Origin: Flavobacteriaceae bacterium
Lineage (GTDB): Bacteria > Bacteroidota > Bacteroidia > Flavobacteriales > Flavobacteriaceae
Length of the DNA: 43,524 bases
Reading direction: 5' to 3'
Assembly (NCBI GenBank): GCA_024743095.1
Contig: JANSXF010000033.1
Coordinates: 1 to 43,524, forward strand
Every line of letters starts with the position of its first letter. Position 1 is the stretch's first letter. Both the position numbers and the translations under genes were made by a program. The notes under the pieces were generated by a model. It was given only the letters and a program-made list of their open reading frames with translations, did no database searches and was not told the origin of the DNA. This document shows positions 42,731-43,524 of the stretch, in pieces.

Positions 42731-43458
42731 GTTGCATCATAGTGGACGATGAGCCACTTGCCAGGGAGGTGATCGGGGACTACATCAAGGTAGTTGATCA
42801 ATTGGAACTCATATGCACGGTAGAGAATGCCTTGGAACTGGACCTGATACTGGGAGAGCATTCAGTGGATCTTATTTTTTTGGATATTCAAATGCCTTTT
42901 TTAACCGGTCTGGACTTTTTAAAGGTCCGTTCCAATTTACCCATGGTCATTATAACTACTGCCTTTCCAAATTATGCGGTCGACGGATTTCATTTTGATG
43001 TGATCGACTATCTATTGAAACCGATTACCTTCAATCGATTTTATAAGGCCATTGCCAAGGCAGGCAGGTACCATAACCTCAAGGCCGGCGACAGAGAATC
43101 AATGGAAGAAACCGCCGACCTGGATCATTTTTTTGTAAAATGTGATGGTCGCTACCAAAAAATATACACCTCCGAAATATTGTTCGTGAAAGCGATGGAG
43201 AACTACATTCTTATCCAGACCTCTTCTGAAAAGCATTTAAGCCTAATGCCATTGAAGACTATTGAAGAGAATCTGGATGCCGAGAAATTCGTTCGTGTGC
43301 ACAAGTCATACATAGTCCCTGTTTCCAAAATCCGCAGCCTTGAAAACCATGAAATTATATTGAAGGAAGGACATAAAATACCGGTGAGTCGAAATTATGC
43401 AAAATATGTGCAGGACAAAGTACTCAAGGACAAGGTGCTAAAGCGAAAAGATCCGTAA
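42715..43458 (+). CDS. LytTR-family response regulator
   Basis: A 247-residue two-domain regulator. Receiver domain (1-115) with the acidic pair Asp11-Asp12, phospho-acceptor Asp57 (IFLDIQMPFLTG), conserved Thr (IITTAF) and Lys102 (DYLLKPI). C-terminal LytTR DNA-binding domain (about 135-235): FFVKCDGRYQKIYTSEILFV, MENYILIQTSSEKHLSLMPL, FVRVHKSYIVPVSKIRSLE and the KIPVSRNYAKYV end. It is co-transcribed with, and overlaps, the kinase gene. The typical target is a direct repeat upstream of a neighbouring membrane gene; the divergent barrel gene is a candidate, by inference. Confidence 0.95.
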   Translation: MAKKLSCIIVDDEPLAREVIGDYIKVVDQLELICTVENALELDLILGEHSVDLIFLDIQMPFLTGLDFLKVRSNLPMVIITTAFPNYAVDGFHFDVIDYLLKPITFNRFYKAIAKAGRYHNLKAGDRESMEETADLDHFFVKCDGRYQKIYTSEILFVKAMENYILIQTSSEKHLSLMPLKTIEENLDAEKFVRVHKSYIVPVSKIRSLENHEIILKEGHKIPVSRNYAKYVQDKVLKDKVLKRKDP

Positions 43459-43524
43459 AGCTTGGTTAAAGAGTTGACAAAATGATTTGGACGGATAAAA
43501 ATTAACAATTCCATACCACTTATA

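Overview
The window looks like chromosomal DNA from a marine member of Bacteroidota, family Flavobacteriaceae, probably close to Muricauda/Allomuricauda. The genus is a guess from protein style. Evidence for the family: PorG-like (DUF6089), DUF6090, OMP_b-brl_3, 2TM and LytS/LytTR proteins, a HPPK-deoxynucleoside kinase fusion, promoter elements of the Bacteroidota type (TAnnTTTG, sometimes with an upstream TTG), and mostly no Shine-Dalgarno sequences. No rRNA, tRNA, CRISPR array, integrase or complete insertion sequence was seen, and no gene-free gap exceeds about 300 bases.

Layout. 1-4255 (+): 3' end of etfA, a bifunctional nuclease, a CNT nucleoside transporter, a four-helix-bundle (23S rRNA IVS-type) gene between heptamer repeat tracts, and thyA. 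4256-6510 is an accessory patch with an AT-rich orphan gene, a REP-like hairpin pair, a small ORF, a Dabb lipoprotein and a CBM48-type protein. 6511-8540: a class V-type aminotransferase diverging from a 2TM protein and dihydrofolate reductase. 8544-16748 (-) is a long envelope cluster, in transcription order CBS protein, nadK, porG-like, uppS, bamA, two OmpH/Skp-like chaperones, murI. A decayed second copy of the bamA 3' end lies directly after bamA. 16835-23900 (+): pdxJ, an alpha/beta hydrolase, an SGNH lipoprotein, a small holin-family membrane protein, and tig-clpP-clpX. 23897-26125 (-): a hydrolase-like protein that seems to lack its nucleophile, and a GH3-family enzyme. 26224-29115 (+): DUF2797, an APC permease and DUF6090. 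29152-34384 (-): AsmA-like protein, queuosine-precursor transporter, SppA. 34454-35596 (+): the HPPK-dNK fusion. 35713-36252 (-): a TrmH-family methyltransferase. 36361-38982 (+): mutS. 38979-43458: an outer-membrane beta-barrel receptor diverging from a LytS/LytTR two-component pair.

Themes. Nucleotide and folate supply (nupC, thyA, folA, folK-dNK), envelope biogenesis (bamA, skp-like, uppS, murI, porG, AsmA, SppA) and protein quality control (tig-clpP-clpX) dominate, so most of the window is a housekeeping backbone. The observations most worth following are the inverted heptamer tracts around the IVS-type gene, the bamA 3' remnant, the 18-bp palindrome inside a predicted promoter, the REP-like doublet and the AT-rich orphan. 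No complete new multi-gene system was identified.
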